Part shown: positions 11,637 to 23,132 of the stretch, one piece after another | How positions within the stretch are numbered: position 1 is the stretch's first letter | Layout: the number at the start of each line of letters is the position of its first letter | Source of the DNA: Lenzites betulinus | Lineage: Eukaryota > Basidiomycota > Agaricomycetes > Polyporales > Polyporaceae | Direction: 5' to 3' | Assembly (NCBI GenBank): GCA_022264855.1 | Contig: JABYQU010000026.1 | Span: 1-64,000, forward strand | Length of the DNA stretch: 64,000 nucleotides | The notes under the pieces: generated by a model | Seen by the model: the letters and a program-made list of their open reading frames with translations, nothing else | Database searches by the model: none | What the model was told of the DNA's origin: nothing | Program-made: the position numbers and the translations under genes

Positions 11637-14320
11637 TCATGTCCGGGAGTTGAGGCGGAGACGCACGCCGAGATGCGAGACGCCGTTCGTCGTGCCGTTC
11701 GCGGCGTGCGGGGCCGGGACCGGCGGCGCCTCGATGACCTCGCGCAGCTTGCGGATCCACATGGCCGCGATGGACGAGCTGGCGGCGATGTAGCAGTGTG
11801 ACTTGATCGGCTGTACGGACGACCAGTCAGGCTCCACGCTGCCAGCTTGAGAGCGACGGCCACTGACCGTGATGACGACGAATTCGCGTTCGCCCTTCGG
11901 CTCGACGGACGACACGAGGTTGCGTAGATCCCGCTCCTTGTCCGATGGCCGGATGAACAGCTCTGTCCGCACTTGCAGCCCTAGGCCCGGCTTCTGCTTC
12001 ACGCACAGCAGCCGCCGCGACGTCAGCACCAGCTCGCGCGAGCGGTGCTTCTTCGGTGCCACTGCCATGGCTAGCAACCGGCTTGCGCGCCGTTTTGGGC
12101 CTCCGGGCTCTACGGTTGTGTTGAAAAGGATATGTTCCCCAGGGTTGATTAGCGATGTGCTGTGACGAGGATCGTGGTGAGCGAGGCTGCATCGATGTCG
12201 GAAGCGATGGGTACTCACAGTTCTGGATCGCAGAGGGCGTTGCCCTGGATCGGAGTCTGCGCCCGGTTCCGTCCCCGCGCGGCTTCGTCCATAGCTGCCA
12301 GCTTGTCCACAGGGCTCCCGTCCGATGAGCTCGTAACGGAGCCTGTGGAGTGGGATCCCGGGCCCGGAACGCGGGGGACATCGATGGGGGGCGATCTCGC
12401 CAGCCCGGGAAACTCCAGCTCGTCATTGACCGTATCTCGGCGCTCGTCCTCCGACACGGGAGTTTCCGACTTCGGTGGTGGTGCCATGAAGCGGACGCCG
12501 TCATGAGAGCCGCTCCGCTCTTCCGTGACGTTCGCCAATGGTAGAGGCGGGAGTGCAGACCTCCGTGTGTTGCCCAGAAGACCGGTGACCGCCGGACCAG
12601 GTCGTTGCCCGTTCGTTTGGCCGGCGCCTAAGGGGTAGTCCCCGCCCTCGCCGTCGGAGCCCCAGTTGACCTCATCGTCCTCGACTGTATCCTCGTAGTG
12701 ATCCGAGTTCACGAGCGCGTCCCAGGCGGAATGGATCAAGGCCGTCGGTGGAGGGGTTTCCTTCTTCAATAGGCCTGCTTCGAGAGGTGGTGCGGGGTCC
12801 GTCCAAATTGTCCGCCAATTGATCGTCGAGAAGAATGGATGGTCGCGGAGCGCCTGCATGTCCCATGGACTCCCCGGTGCTCCTGCGCCTAATCGCTGGT
12901 CAGGGTCGCGGACCTAGAAGGATCACGGCCGCATTAGCGGAGTGTATACGCGCCGCAAATCCGACGACGCTCACAAGAAGTTTGCGGATGAGATCCTGCG
13001 CTTTCTCGTCGAAACCGTCGGGGAAGGAGTACTCGAGTTGTTTGATCTTTTGCCAGTCGGAAAGGCCGCGGAAGACGAAACGCCCTGCGATCATTTGGTA
13101 TATGATGCAGCCTAGGGCCCAGAAATCCGAGCTGTCTTGCGTAAGACTAGCGGCAAATATGCGAGTTACGATGTCTCCTACCTTTTGCTGCTCTCGTTGT
13201 GCTCCAGCAGCTCAGGCGAAACATACTGCGCAGTGCCCACGAATGTCTTAGTGGGTTCTCCTGGAGTAAATCAATTAATATGGCGGAATTTGCCGGGGCG
13301 ATAAGGAGCGCACCTCCGGAATCTAGAATCTTGCCCGTTCCGAAGTCTGTGATCTTTATCCGGAAGGCGTCATCCAGCAGCAGGTTCTCAGGTTTAAGAT
13401 CACTGGGAAGAAAAATGTCAACACGAGTACATAGCTTTACGAAATTTACACACCGATGAATGACACCTTTAGAGTGCATATACCCAAGGGCGTCGACTAT
13501 CTGCGCGGCATAGTAACGTACACATTGAATGGAGAGCGAGCCGAGGCGAGCTATACGAGTCTGGAGTTCGCCGTTTCTCGCGAGATCCAGCACGAAAACT
13601 ATCGGAGGAGGGATTGCGCGAATCAGGTGTACCGTCGCGGGGCTTCGGTACCAAAATAAGCGGAGGCTCACATAGGCTCCATTCATCCTGAAACGTCCAG
13701 TGGAGGCGCACAATGCCAGGATTGCCGGATCCTAGGCGGACGAGGGTGTTCTTCTCCGCCAAAGCGGTCGCCTCTTTCTGGTGCCTCTTTAAATGCGCCT
13801 TATCTATGCGCTTTATGGCGTACTCCTGCCCTGTAGAGCGTAGCCTGCCGTGGTAGACCTGCACAATACGCATTAGGAGGAGCGCGCCCCGTAGCAGGAT
13901 GGTACGACTCACTGTAGAATATGAACCCTCCCCGAGCTCGTCCAGAAACTCGAAATCGTCCGCGGTCAGTCTCCCGTTAACCGAGCTGTTACGGGACTTG
14001 GACGGCGCACGCGACGCCGGTGGTTTGAGCGGCATCTGGTCATCGTCCGCAAAGCCGAGTTCGCGCGTCAAGTAAGCGGGAGGGCGCGAACCACGAGGAG
14101 TGGTCGGCGACTGTGGGCTCCTTGACCTGAGATTCGTCCGTGGCGCAGAGAAGTTCCGCAGCGGTCGTGGCCGTACTGGTGTAGGCAAGGGGAGGTCGGC
14201 CATGGAGCTCGAGCTAGAGGATGAGGATATGACGGAGGCATTCCTGCTGAGTTCCGCTAAGGTCGGGTTTGCGGGTATTGTCGTATCTGGCGACGGCGAA
14301 GAAACCTGAAGTTTCAGCAT
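11637..14320 (-). CDS. PDK1: PDK1/Pkh-type AGC protein kinase with C-terminal PH domain
   Basis: Master kinase that phosphorylates the activation loops of other AGC kinases at membranes and eisosomes. Eight exons (14320-13913, 13858-13672, 13598-13454, 13402-13314, 13260-13182, 13131-12975, 12913-12219, 12159-11637) sum to 760 codons plus stop. Visible motifs in order: Gly-rich loop GEGSYSTV (start of exon 2 continues VYHGRL), catalytic Lys in YAIKRIDKAHLKRH, RNGELQTRI, catalytic loop VIHRDLKPENLLLDD, ITDFGTGKIL, activation segment TKTFVGTAQYVSPELL (typical of PDK1), SDFWALGCIIYQMIAG, RDPDQRLG and DHPFFSTINWRTIW. After a long Ser/Pro-rich linker the last exon matches the PDK1-type PH domain (GEHILFNTTVEP, ELVLTSRRLLCVKQKPGLG, IAASSSIAAMWIRKLREVI). 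The N terminus is Ser/Pro-rich, with a Ser run near residue 35. No TATA box was seen. Confidence 0.92.
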
Positions 14321-17020
14321 CCGAGGCGGGGGGAGGAGAGGGACAGGATGGGCAGCGGAGGGAGAGGGGGCGAGGGAGAAGAGAAAAGACGGGGAGCAGG
14401 GGTGTGTACAACTTATGCTTCACGTCCTGCGTCCCGCGTTCTAGGCCCGCGGTCCTCGCCCCATAAACCCGACTATACCTCTCTTTCTATCCCGCGCTTT
14501 CACTCACATTCCCACGACTACATCTACCTTACCCGCTTTGATGAACTTTGTTGCCCGACTATTGCGGAGTTGGAAAACGTGCAATGCGTCGTTGATGCTG
14601 CGCTTGCCCAGAGCCACAGCCCGTCGCCTGAACGTGGCAATCATGTCCCCTTGGAACACGCAGCGGGCACGGTCGCGACGACGTCGACACCCCGCGCGGC
14701 GACGACTGCAGCGCATGACATTGCCCGCAATCCCACCCGCGTCGCCGCCCCCCCTCGGACGCACGCAGTGCCTGTCGCCGCCCCCCACCGGATCTTGGAG
14801 CGTAAGCAGTACGTGAGCTGCATGATAGGCTCCGTCGCCTGACCGCTGCGTGCATCTGTCACTGTCGTCTTCGTGGGGTAGGTTCGTGCGCTACCTCCCA
14901 CGCGTCAGCCCACTGACGACCCCAGGAGCACTAGACGCGTACTGGGAGCACTGCGTCGCCTGCGTCGCGCCCACAGGCCCCGACCTGCGGAGTGTGGACA
15001 GCAAGGAGCACCGCCAGGCAGCATTGGGCGGGCGGCGACGATCATATCCCCGTCTGCGGTGCGCTCATCGGTTCATCGGGTATTCACTGCGTTTAAGGAC
15101 CTGTAGGTCGTACTTAGAACGCCTTCTAATAGCCTCGAATATCAGAGCTTATCGGACTTCGAACGCAAGAGGTAGTGTAAGCGCGCGTAGCAGCGGTTAT
15201 ACGTTCATAGCACGGGATTGAGAAAGTAGTCCAAGTTGGAATAGAAGGTCTAATCACATCTTTGATTAATCGTTAATATCTAGGCAGGTCACGGCTATGC
15301 AAGGGCTGAGTCCCAGTAGCAATCACACATGGAGAGAGTGTTAAAAGATCATGTATTTGAAGATGTTCACAGGTGGTGATAACTAGCTAATCCCGATACT
15401 CCGGGAGCGCACAACCGTGCACGGGGGGAAACACGCCCATCCTGTAGCATATATGGCGTGCGATATACATACCAGCTTGCATCTCCTGGATATGCGCGCG
15501 CGAGGTCCTTCGTTGCTGTGAGTATATTAGTAGCATATACTCGTACGAGCAAAGCAAGATATAATACTGACGCACCGTAACCGCCGGCAGGCTCCATTGA
15601 TCATGATGGGCCACAAGCGAGGCATCTGAGTATGGATAGCGAGGGGGCGCACCTTGCGAATGACACGGTGACATGAGAGAGATGTTACGTACATACAGGC
15701 CCGGAACGACGGGAGAAAATCCAAGTATGCGGCCAGTCGGTCTAGAGTGAGACAAAGCTGGGCTAAATGAGCTAACATAAGATAGACTTGGGCCGGCATA
15801 TAGTCACACACCGTAACTCACAGTGGCAGTCGGAGATGATACAGGACGTACCTCTACGTTCGATGAGAGTGTCCCTAGTCACTCACTGTGAGCACGGAGG
15901 GGGACATACCTTGAAGTGACAGAGACAGCAGGCCATGATCCTACTAGGACACACTGCACCCCGGGGTACGGGACGCGACAGCGCGGGATGAGCTTGTGAG
16001 CAACGCAGGTGAGGAGAGATGAGCCTGCCTACATTGATTTCGGCAGAGACGGGGCGGGAAGCATCTGGGTGCGGCTCAGACGGCAAGGGACGACGAGTGA
16101 CGCACCTACAGGTGACGGGGTAACGGGAGAGAGATGTTACACACATATATGCCCAGAACGACGGGAAACAACCCCAGACAAGTTCTGGCAGTCGGCCTGG
16201 GGGTATTCAGACATGCTGAGGCTGATGGTGGTGAAGGGGAAGGAGGCGATGAGAGGGACGCGCGTACGCGTTCGACTTCCTTGTGCCTTTAGGTGCACGG
16301 ACCTTGCCAATTGGGTGTGTTCAAAGGTATTCTAGGATACGAGTTGCTGGTAGAGTATTGGGTACTCGAGCATACGTATCCGCGTCGCGCTCTAAGATGG
16401 GATGAGTTGTGGTATTTGCGGCTAGGCTGATCTGTTCGAATGTGCTCAGATGTGGAGAAGGAGGAGCACTCCAGGAATGTAGCTCCTGTGACGGCATCTA
16501 CTATCGTCAACTAATCTTAGTTGTTCAAACCCCGAAACTACTTTGCTACTCCGATTCTTAGACTACGTGCAACCTGACTTGTTATTCGCAGTCTCTCCAA
16601 CTCCGACCTATAGGTCCTTAAACGCAGTGATTGTGATCTCTCAAAACGCTTCTCCCATGGGAGAGCGTTTGTGCGCAGTGCACGCTTCCTCGAAGCCACG
16701 GCCTCTTCAGGTTGGCAACGCGGCAGTCATTCCAGATCGCCCGTCCCACGCGGCCCTTCCCCTGAAATGACTCCTCCCAGGTTAAGAGCGCAATATTCGC
16801 GCCGGCGGCGGTACCTGATACGAGCTCCACAAGGTGTTTGAGCCTCGCGCGACGACATTATGTCACGGTACGGAACCACGCATGCATGGCACGGTCGGGC
16901 ACAGTGGCCAGGTCGTTGCTCTGGTACGATATCCCTGTGCATGTGACAACCGTTCACCCCTCATTGCTGCTAGGTTTAGCTCACGTCACTCACCAGACCC
17001 CCCCCCCCATAAGATTTGCG
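14321..17020. other. Gene-poor interval, 2.7 kb
   Basis: No gene could be supported. The first 200 bp are the kinase promoter and contain a purine-rich tract (14320-14400, GGGAGAGGGGGCGAGG type). Short frames occur throughout, but none carries motifs. A diverged direct repeat lies at about 15650-15740 and 16105-16196, and a homopolymer of ten C lies near 17000. Confidence 0.5.
15650..16196. repeat. Diverged direct repeat, two copies about 460 bp apart
   Basis: The segment near 15676-15712 and that near 16128-16163 share GAGAGAGATGTTAC, then an ACATA-containing spacer, GCCC and AACGACGGGA. Looser similarity extends about 50 bp on each side (for example GCATCTG and the CAGTCGG motif downstream). 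The copies are in the same orientation. This could be an old tandem duplication or two copies of a small element; neither has recognisable ends. Confidence 0.4.
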
Positions 17021-17245
17021 CTATCGCGTCGGACCCGTAGCCAGGTCTAGCGTGGGCCGCCGCCGGTCCATGTTCGCGCCACCATCCTCGAAAGGAACGG
17101 CGCTGTACATCGAAGATATGCGTCTGCCTCGGACGCCAGCCAGCTCGCCGGTACCTTCAATGACCATGGTCGCCACGCCGCTCAAGTAACGCGGAGGCAT
17201 GAACTCGAATTCAATGAATGGCGAGAATGCGGAGCAGCTGTACAC
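17021..17245 (-). pseudogene. Coding-like scrap resembling a small beta-barrel protein
   Basis: On the minus strand a frame reads SPFIEFEFMPPRYLSGVATM, then VIEGTGELAGVRGRRI and SMYSAVPFEDGG before a stop at 17021. The GTGELAGVRG element recalls DUF3224-type lipocalin-like barrels, but no start exon or upstream partner was found. A TATA-like GCTACTATATATACCC (minus) lies at about 17386-17398. It may be the last exon of an unrecognised gene or a fragment. The longer 290-codon frame at 17273-18145 on the same strand is Cys/Pro-rich and shows no motif, and I do not annotate it. Confidence 0.25.
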
Positions 17246-18129
17246 CTTGTCAGTCGCGTTTCACCCTCGTTCTCAGTAGAAGATGCACTGTTGAACCAAG
17301 CGATGTTCGTGCGAGTCGTATGCTTCCACAGCAATAGCATGTAGTAACGGATACAATAACGTTGACAATAGCGACGGGTATAGACGGGTATATATAGTAG
17401 CACGAGGCTGGGCAAGAGACCGCACGGAGGACAGACCGCCAACAATAGACACTAGGAAACCATGAGCCCCAGACATCAAGTAAACGACCAGCGACAAGCA
17501 GATACATACGCACAGATCCACAGAATGGTACCAGGTATCATACACGGAGCCGATCACAGCGCCGCGTGGCAGCCCCGAATACGCAGCTATAACGTACAGC
17601 CCATGCGCAGATGACATCGGGTCCAGAGCTCGGGGGTAGAGGCATGTGGGGACAACCCGGGCACGTTGTATCCAGGCTGCCAATTGAGACGCGCCGACAC
17701 AAGGCGCAGACTTCGTGCCCTGTTCCTGATGCGGCAGCTGGTCCCAGCAGACGCGAGGGGGATAGAGCGTAACTTGATCGCGGGGGCGTCGAGAAGGGCA
17801 AATGTGGTTCCGCGCCGAGCTAGGTCGAAGGGTTCGAGTCACTCTGAAGTCGGCGACAGGGTCGTGCGTGGTGCGGGATGTGGCGGATGGAAACGGGGAA
17901 CTCCGAAAGGGAAATAGTGTACGGCAGCGACGGGGGCTGAAACAAGCCACGCACCGGCAGAAGCGACTCGCCAGAACCAAGAAGTCCCGGGACCGAGTCG
18001 AGGGGGACACTATCTTTAGGAAGTGGAGGTCGTAGTGCTGTTGGAGCGGCGGGAGAGGGACCAGTGTGAGGGTTCCAGGAGTGTGCACTACCCAACTTGT
18101 GCGCTCAGTTCCCTTGCGCTCTGCGGGTG

Positions 18130-19593
18130 TTATTGTTTCCCCCATTGGTTCGGGTCGTGCGTGCCTGAGGACCTGGACCAGTCGTGACGTGTCTGGGGCA
18201 AGCGCGTCGAGGACCCGGACGCAGAGAAATGGGAGGCCGACAAGATCGGCGACGTGCGTGTCCTCTCGACGGGAGAGTGGGGCTGCGACATAGACCCTTG
18301 TGCGCTGCGACTGTCTCCGTCGCTTTCCCGGTGAGGTGAAAAACTAATCTCTTCCCCATGGTCATCCTGTGCCTTGGACGTCCTACGGCGCTTACGCTCG
18401 GTCTCGCGAATGTTAACGCGGACGTTGTGCATCGATAGGAGCTGTAGAAACTGTTGATAAGTAGTGCGATATGAGTAATCGAGGATTCACAGGTACGACG
18501 CACCCGTGTTAACGCAGTAGATGGTGGAAGCCCCGGGAACGCCTTGGTCGAATAGATTTTGAATGGTCCACCATAGCATTCTGCCAGAATACGGAACGGC
18601 ATTTCAGGGGTAACTTGCGAGGAGATATGCAGCGCGCGGTAACGCAAGATAAATGTGCCCTCCGCTCTAACTGCAAGGTCCTAAACAGGGGTCCTAAACA
18701 GGCTGATTAGACATCAAACAGATATGAACATAGGCACTTTGGCAGCTTACCGAATACACGAACATCGCTGCGCGTTTTCCATTATAGTCCACACACTGCG
18801 CTTGGGTGAACGTCACACCGGCAAGCAAATGTGTACATTTCGACGCCTTTCGGATGGGGAATGATCCAAGCCACGCGACTATGTCGGAATCAGTGCCCGA
18901 GGATGACTGTGCATCCTCGTAGCTCATTGTAGGCCGTGCGGGAATGGCGTAATCTTGGTGAGCGTGACCGATGGGGAGCTGCGAGAGGGGAGGAAGCGTC
19001 GGGAGCGACTGGCCAGTCGGAAATTGCTCTTGTTGGCTTTGCCAAAGTGATGCGGGGTTGTGTATGACGGAAGGGGGATGGGGACAAGAGAGTGTCGGAT
19101 TGAAAGGACTTGGATAGGGTGGAGCCTGAGAAGTCGAGGCAGGTGGGACCGGAATTGTAGGGTGTGGCGGAATCATGTACTTTGCAAAGTCATCTGGCAC
19201 GGAAAATAGATCGACGTGGCAGACGGCCCCCGAAATCTGTCAAGGCAGTGGGTAGCAATCGAGAGAGATAGCGGGGGTGGACTGACTGCTGTCTCGGCGT
19301 TGAGCTCTTCCTCTGTTTGATGGGCGGGAGATTGGTTTTGCATCCTATAGAAGTGACACTGTACGACGGGCGGAGGGTCGAGTGGGCGTTTGTCTTTGGA
19401 CGCATACCTTGAAGCTCGGCGTAAGGGGACTTCAGGGCTGCGACGGCGGGTTGCAGAATGCTTACTTGCGACCGATATCGGCTTTCTGGATCTCTTTCAG
19501 CTCGACACGTACGGTGAGCCCGTCGAAAGGACCTGACGTGAAGGATGTAGGCTGGCCCAGTGGAGGACTGTCAGAGCTCCCTGCTCGCTGCAT
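18130..19593 (-). CDS. Velvet-domain transcription regulator
   Basis: Velvet proteins (VeA, VelB, VosA) dimerise, bind DNA through an NF-kB-like fold and couple development to secondary metabolism. Five exons (19593-19466, 19407-19287, 19236-18751, 18680-18504, 18450-18130) sum to 410 codons plus stop, all internal phases consistent. Exon 1 gives LTVRVELKEIQKADIGRK and exon 2 YASKDKRPLDPPPVVQ, the usual velvet N-terminal block. Exon 3 has VCHVDLFSVPDDF, a Pro-rich insertion of about 90 residues, then LLAGVTFTQAQ and AAMFVYS. Exon 4 continues DLAVRAEGTFILRYR and ECYGGPFKIYSTKAFPGL, and exon 5 NVRVNIRETERKRR. The Pro-rich insertion inside the domain is reminiscent of VelB/VosA relatives, but I cannot assign a subfamily. 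It is transcribed divergently from the CNNM-like gene. A 13-bp tandem duplication covers the exon 4 splice acceptor. Confidence 0.9.
18677..18702 (-). repeat. Perfect 13-bp tandem duplication at a splice acceptor
   Basis: The plus-strand unit GGTCCTAAACAGG occurs twice back to back (18677-18689 and 18690-18702). On the coding strand each unit contains TTTAG followed by GAC, so two identical acceptors lie 13 bp apart. Use of the one nearer the donor would shift the velvet frame and reach a stop after eight codons; the inner one (exon start 18680) keeps the frame. Confidence 0.8.
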
Positions 19594-20056
19594 CGCAGCA
19601 AGGAGGGATGAAGGTCAGGGGCGAGATGATGGGGGGTCGGAAGCTACGACCGCTGGTTGCTTGCTATATGTACATGGATATCAACGTTACCGACGAATGG
19701 GGCGAAGCAGCCCGGCCGAAGCTGGCGATTCAACCCGTTCTTACAGCTTTATTCGTCTTGCGCCTTCGGCGTGTTGCGAACGATCTACTGACCCATGACG
19801 TCAGTCCTGAATCAGCTTAGTTAGTCAAAGCATCGCGCCTCACACTCGCCTTCCCTGACAGATCCTCTGCAGCTTTCACCTTGCATTATATGCTCATCTT
19901 ATTCATTGTCTCGTGTCGCATAACTGCCGATTATCTTGACGACTCACAACGCGTCGTGGCGTAAACTGTGGGAAAAGTTGTCGTGGTGGCGTTCTGTGTA
20001 TCACTATTGTGTCACTCGGGCGTTGTACAAATCAGTAAGCGCTTGCAGGTGCTACC

Positions 20057-20121
20057 AGAGTACTTACTTAATGGTAAGTACTTAAGTAGTTACCAGTAAG
20101 TACTAGAAGTAGTTACTAGTC
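20057..20121. repeat. AGTACT-rich hairpin and short direct repeats in a divergent promoter
   Basis: A perfect inverted repeat, AGTACTTAC / GTAAGTACT (20059-20067 and 20074-20082), surrounds a 6-nt loop. AAGTAGTTAC then occurs twice within the next 40 bp, with another GTAAGTACT between. The cluster lies between the velvet start codon (19593) and the CNNM start codon (20342), nearer the latter. It might be a protein-binding array or a small palindromic repeat. Confidence 0.6.
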
Positions 20122-20236
20122 GGCGTAAACCGGTGCAAGTAGCGCCCGGGTGCAAGCCGCTGGAAGCCGAAATCGGCACGGTGGAGAAATCGGAGCTATC
20201 CGATGAGCGCCTAATACTGCGTAATGCCAAGACTTG

Positions 20237-20247
20237 GCATATATACA
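20237..20247 (+). promoter_or_regulatory. TATA box of the CNNM-like gene
   Basis: GGCATATATACAGG lies about 100 bp upstream of the ATG at 20342. Confidence 0.5.
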
Positions 20248-20341
20248 GGTTCGCCCGTGTTCGTCCGTTAACCTCTTCGTCTTGACCATCACCTGCTAAG
20301 TTATCTGGACAAGCCGTTTTCAAGCCAGTTCACCCAGTTTT

Positions 20342-23132
20342 ATGGCACCAACCCACGCTGGCTATGCCACAAACCGTTACCCTCGCCTGACTTACTCGCT
20401 GTTCTCTCTCGCTACCCACCAGCTTGGCAAGTTCCTTGGATACTCACGACACGACATCTCGCAGCAACTGCACACCTTCGTAAAACGAGAAGAGAAGCAC
20501 GATGCCAAATTCATCGTCTTTGCTTGCCTCATCCCCGCTCTTGTTCTACTCTCGGGACTCTTTGCTGGGCTCACACTCGGTTACATGAGTCTGGACGAAA
20601 CTCAGCTCCACGTCCTCAGCATAAGTGGCACACCGTACGTATCGCACACCCATTACCCTACACAATACCTACCTCACACATCTCCACCTCAGTAAACAGA
20701 AGAAATACGCCGAGAAAATCTTGCCCATCCGCAAGAATGGCCACCTCTTGCTCATCTCGCTTTTGCTCGCCAACATGATCGTCAACGAGGCCCTGCCTGT
20801 CATCTCAGAGCCGGTGCTCGGCGGAGGCATAGAGAGTGTCGTAGTAAGCACTGTCCTCATCGTCATGTGAGTAACCCAACCAGCTCTAGGGTTCAGTTCG
20901 AGGGCATTTTGAGTGCATTCAAGATGGCGCCGCGAGATTAGAGCATATTTGCAAGCGGTTTTAGCCGCACTACCATGGTTATAAAGCCTTGGAGACATTC
21001 CTCCATCTGGCGCGGAATACGGCATGGAACCCACGACGGTATACGGGCATGACCGCGTCGCAAATACGCTCTATTTGGTCAGAGGTACACGTGCGATTCG
21101 TGTATAACGAAATGTTACATGCATGGCTGCCCCCGTATCACTACATTGCACTCATTTGTACCTATCCGGACCCCATGACGTTTCGTAGGGAAACGTCCGA
21201 GCTATATTCAACTACTTACACTCCATATAGCTTTTCAGAGATTATACCTCAGTCGCTCTGCACCAGGTATGGTCTGGCCATCGGTGCTCACATGGCCTGG
21301 TTTGTCCGAGTCCTCATCCTCGTCATTGTACGTGACAATTGGTATATTTTGCGCACTGGTTGACTAACGGCCAACTCAGGGTATCGTGTCTTGGCCCGTC
21401 GCAAAACTAATGGAACTCACGCTCGGACCGCACCATGGTATCATGTACCGTCGCGGAGGTACGAGGAACATTCACTCTAGCCTCCAAAATACTCAATTGA
21501 TATGTCATAGAACTGAAGGAACTCATCGCCCTGCATTCGGCTGCTGGCGAGCTTGGTGGCGATCTACAGTCAGACACCGTCGCCATCATTGGGGCGACGC
21601 TTGACCTCCAGGAGAAGGTTGTGCGCCAGGCGATGACTCCGCTCGAGAAGGTCTTCATGCTCAACATCGACTCGAAGCTCGACTACGAGACGATGAAACG
21701 CATTGGCGACACCGGTCATTCCCGCGTGCCGGTGTACGAGGAAGTCGAAGTGCCCACGGTGGCGAAGATACCCCTCCCGACTAAAGCCAATTCCGCCAGC
21801 GGCACAGCAACGCCCTTGAAGCCTCCTGTGACGGCCGACGATGCACCTCTGCCGGACCGCTTGCAGAAAGTGAAGAAGGTTGTTGGTGTATTACTCGTGA
21901 AACAACTACTCCTGCTCGACCCCAAGGACGCGATGCCGCTGCGGAGCATCACGCTGAACCCGCTGCCTTGTGTGCCGTTCAACGAGCCGCTGCTGAACAT
22001 CCTCGACAAGTTCCAGGAGGGTCGCAGTCACATGGCGATTGTCAGTCGGTTCAGTGTCGAAAAGGCCAAGAGCGTGCAGCACGAGATCAAGAAGGGTCTG
22101 ACGCAACGCCTGAAAGATCGCGTCGGCATGGGCGATAGCTCAGACAGCAACAGCGACTCTAGCGATGACGAGAGCTCCGGAACGGGCACTGGCACGGGCA
22201 CTGGAAGCGATCGTGACGCGACCCTTCGTGGTGATGGCACCGAAGGACGTAAGAAGCGCAAGGGCTGGGGTCGCCGTGCTCACCATAAGAAGCACAAGAC
22301 GAAGGAGGGTGCCGCGGAAGAGGGCCTGTCGAAATCAGATACCGTGGAGATGGGCACATTGGGGGCGATGCAGAGCGGTATCGCGAAGGCACTGAGTGCT
22401 GGTCGCGAGCAGAGCTTGCCGGATGACGCGGTTCTGGGCCGGGAACAAGCCAAAGACGTAGGTCCACTCGGTATATGTGCCAAATCCATCTACTTACCTG
22501 GATTTGACAGTTTGTACAAAGCATGGACCCGTACGTCCAGCCGCTCGGTATCATTACCCTTGAGGATGTTGTTGAAGGTGCGCGCTTCTTTGCTGAAACC
22601 CCGCGGATCCCATCTAACGCGTCCCCCAGAAATCATCGGCGAAGAGATCTACGACGAGTTCGACCGTGAAGGTCAGGGTCACGTCGGGCCGCTTCTTTCC
22701 CCCAACGCGAAGCATATCTTGGCGCGCCGCCGCGTCGGCCGCCCGGATGTTTCGCCTGCCTCACGCCCCGAACCCCCTACGAACATGCTCTCCGCCGAGT
22801 CAATACCGGCCCACCGTGGTGCACATACCGTGCCGTCCTCCCCGATCCTCCTCGGCGCCGCGATCGTCGGGTCACCTCCCCCGCTGTCGCCCGCTGCCAT
22901 GGGCGAGTCGCGGGATGTTCCTGGACGTCGTCGTAGCGGAGCGAGCAACGTGAGCCTCAGCAAACACATCGGGAAGGTGTTCGGCGGCGTACGTCGGGCG
23001 AATACGTTGCCCGAGTCCCCGGTCGAGCCCGGGGCTGTGCAGGCGGGCACGGAGCCGAGCGAAACGAAGCCCGAGGAGAAGAAAGGCGCGCCCGACAAAC
23101 CCGGCGAGGACGGCGATGACAGCAAAGAGTGA
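20342..23132 (+). CDS. MAM3: CNNM/Mam3-type membrane protein (DUF21 plus CBS pair)
   Basis: Predicted divalent-metal (Mg/Mn) homeostasis protein of the plasma or vacuolar membrane. Seven exons (20342-20634, 20693-20866, 21231-21327, 21380-21458, 21511-22457, 22511-22577, 22630-23132) sum to 719 codons plus stop. The DUF21 domain has four hydrophobic segments: VFACLIPALVLLSGLFAGL, LLLISLLLANMIVNEALPV, VVSTVLIVIFSEIIPQS and AWFVRVLILVIGIVSWPVA, with the family signatures LTLGYMSLD and SGTPKQKKYA. The CBS pair follows (RQAMTPLEKVFML, DTGHSRVPVY; later PLGIITLEDVVEEIIGEEIYDEFD). Between the CBS halves is a long insertion: a Ser/Asp run, Gly-Thr repeats and a basic stretch (RKKRKGWGRRAHHKKHK). The C-terminal tail is Pro/Ser-rich. 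Intron 2 is unusually long (364 bp). Confidence 0.93.
20867..21230 (+). other. Unusually long intron (364 bp) in the CNNM-like gene
   Basis: Donor GTGAGTAACC at 20867 and acceptor ATATAG at 21230 restore VLIVI-FSEIIPQS across the junction (AT + C). The other five introns of the gene measure 51-58 bp. The extra 300 bp has no recognisable gene or terminal repeats. Confidence 0.8.

Noticed and set aside
17273..18145. 290-codon minus-strand frame
   Set aside because: Cys/Pro/Ser-rich without motifs, overlapped by other open frames, and it runs up to the 3' end of the velvet gene where untranslated sequence is expected.
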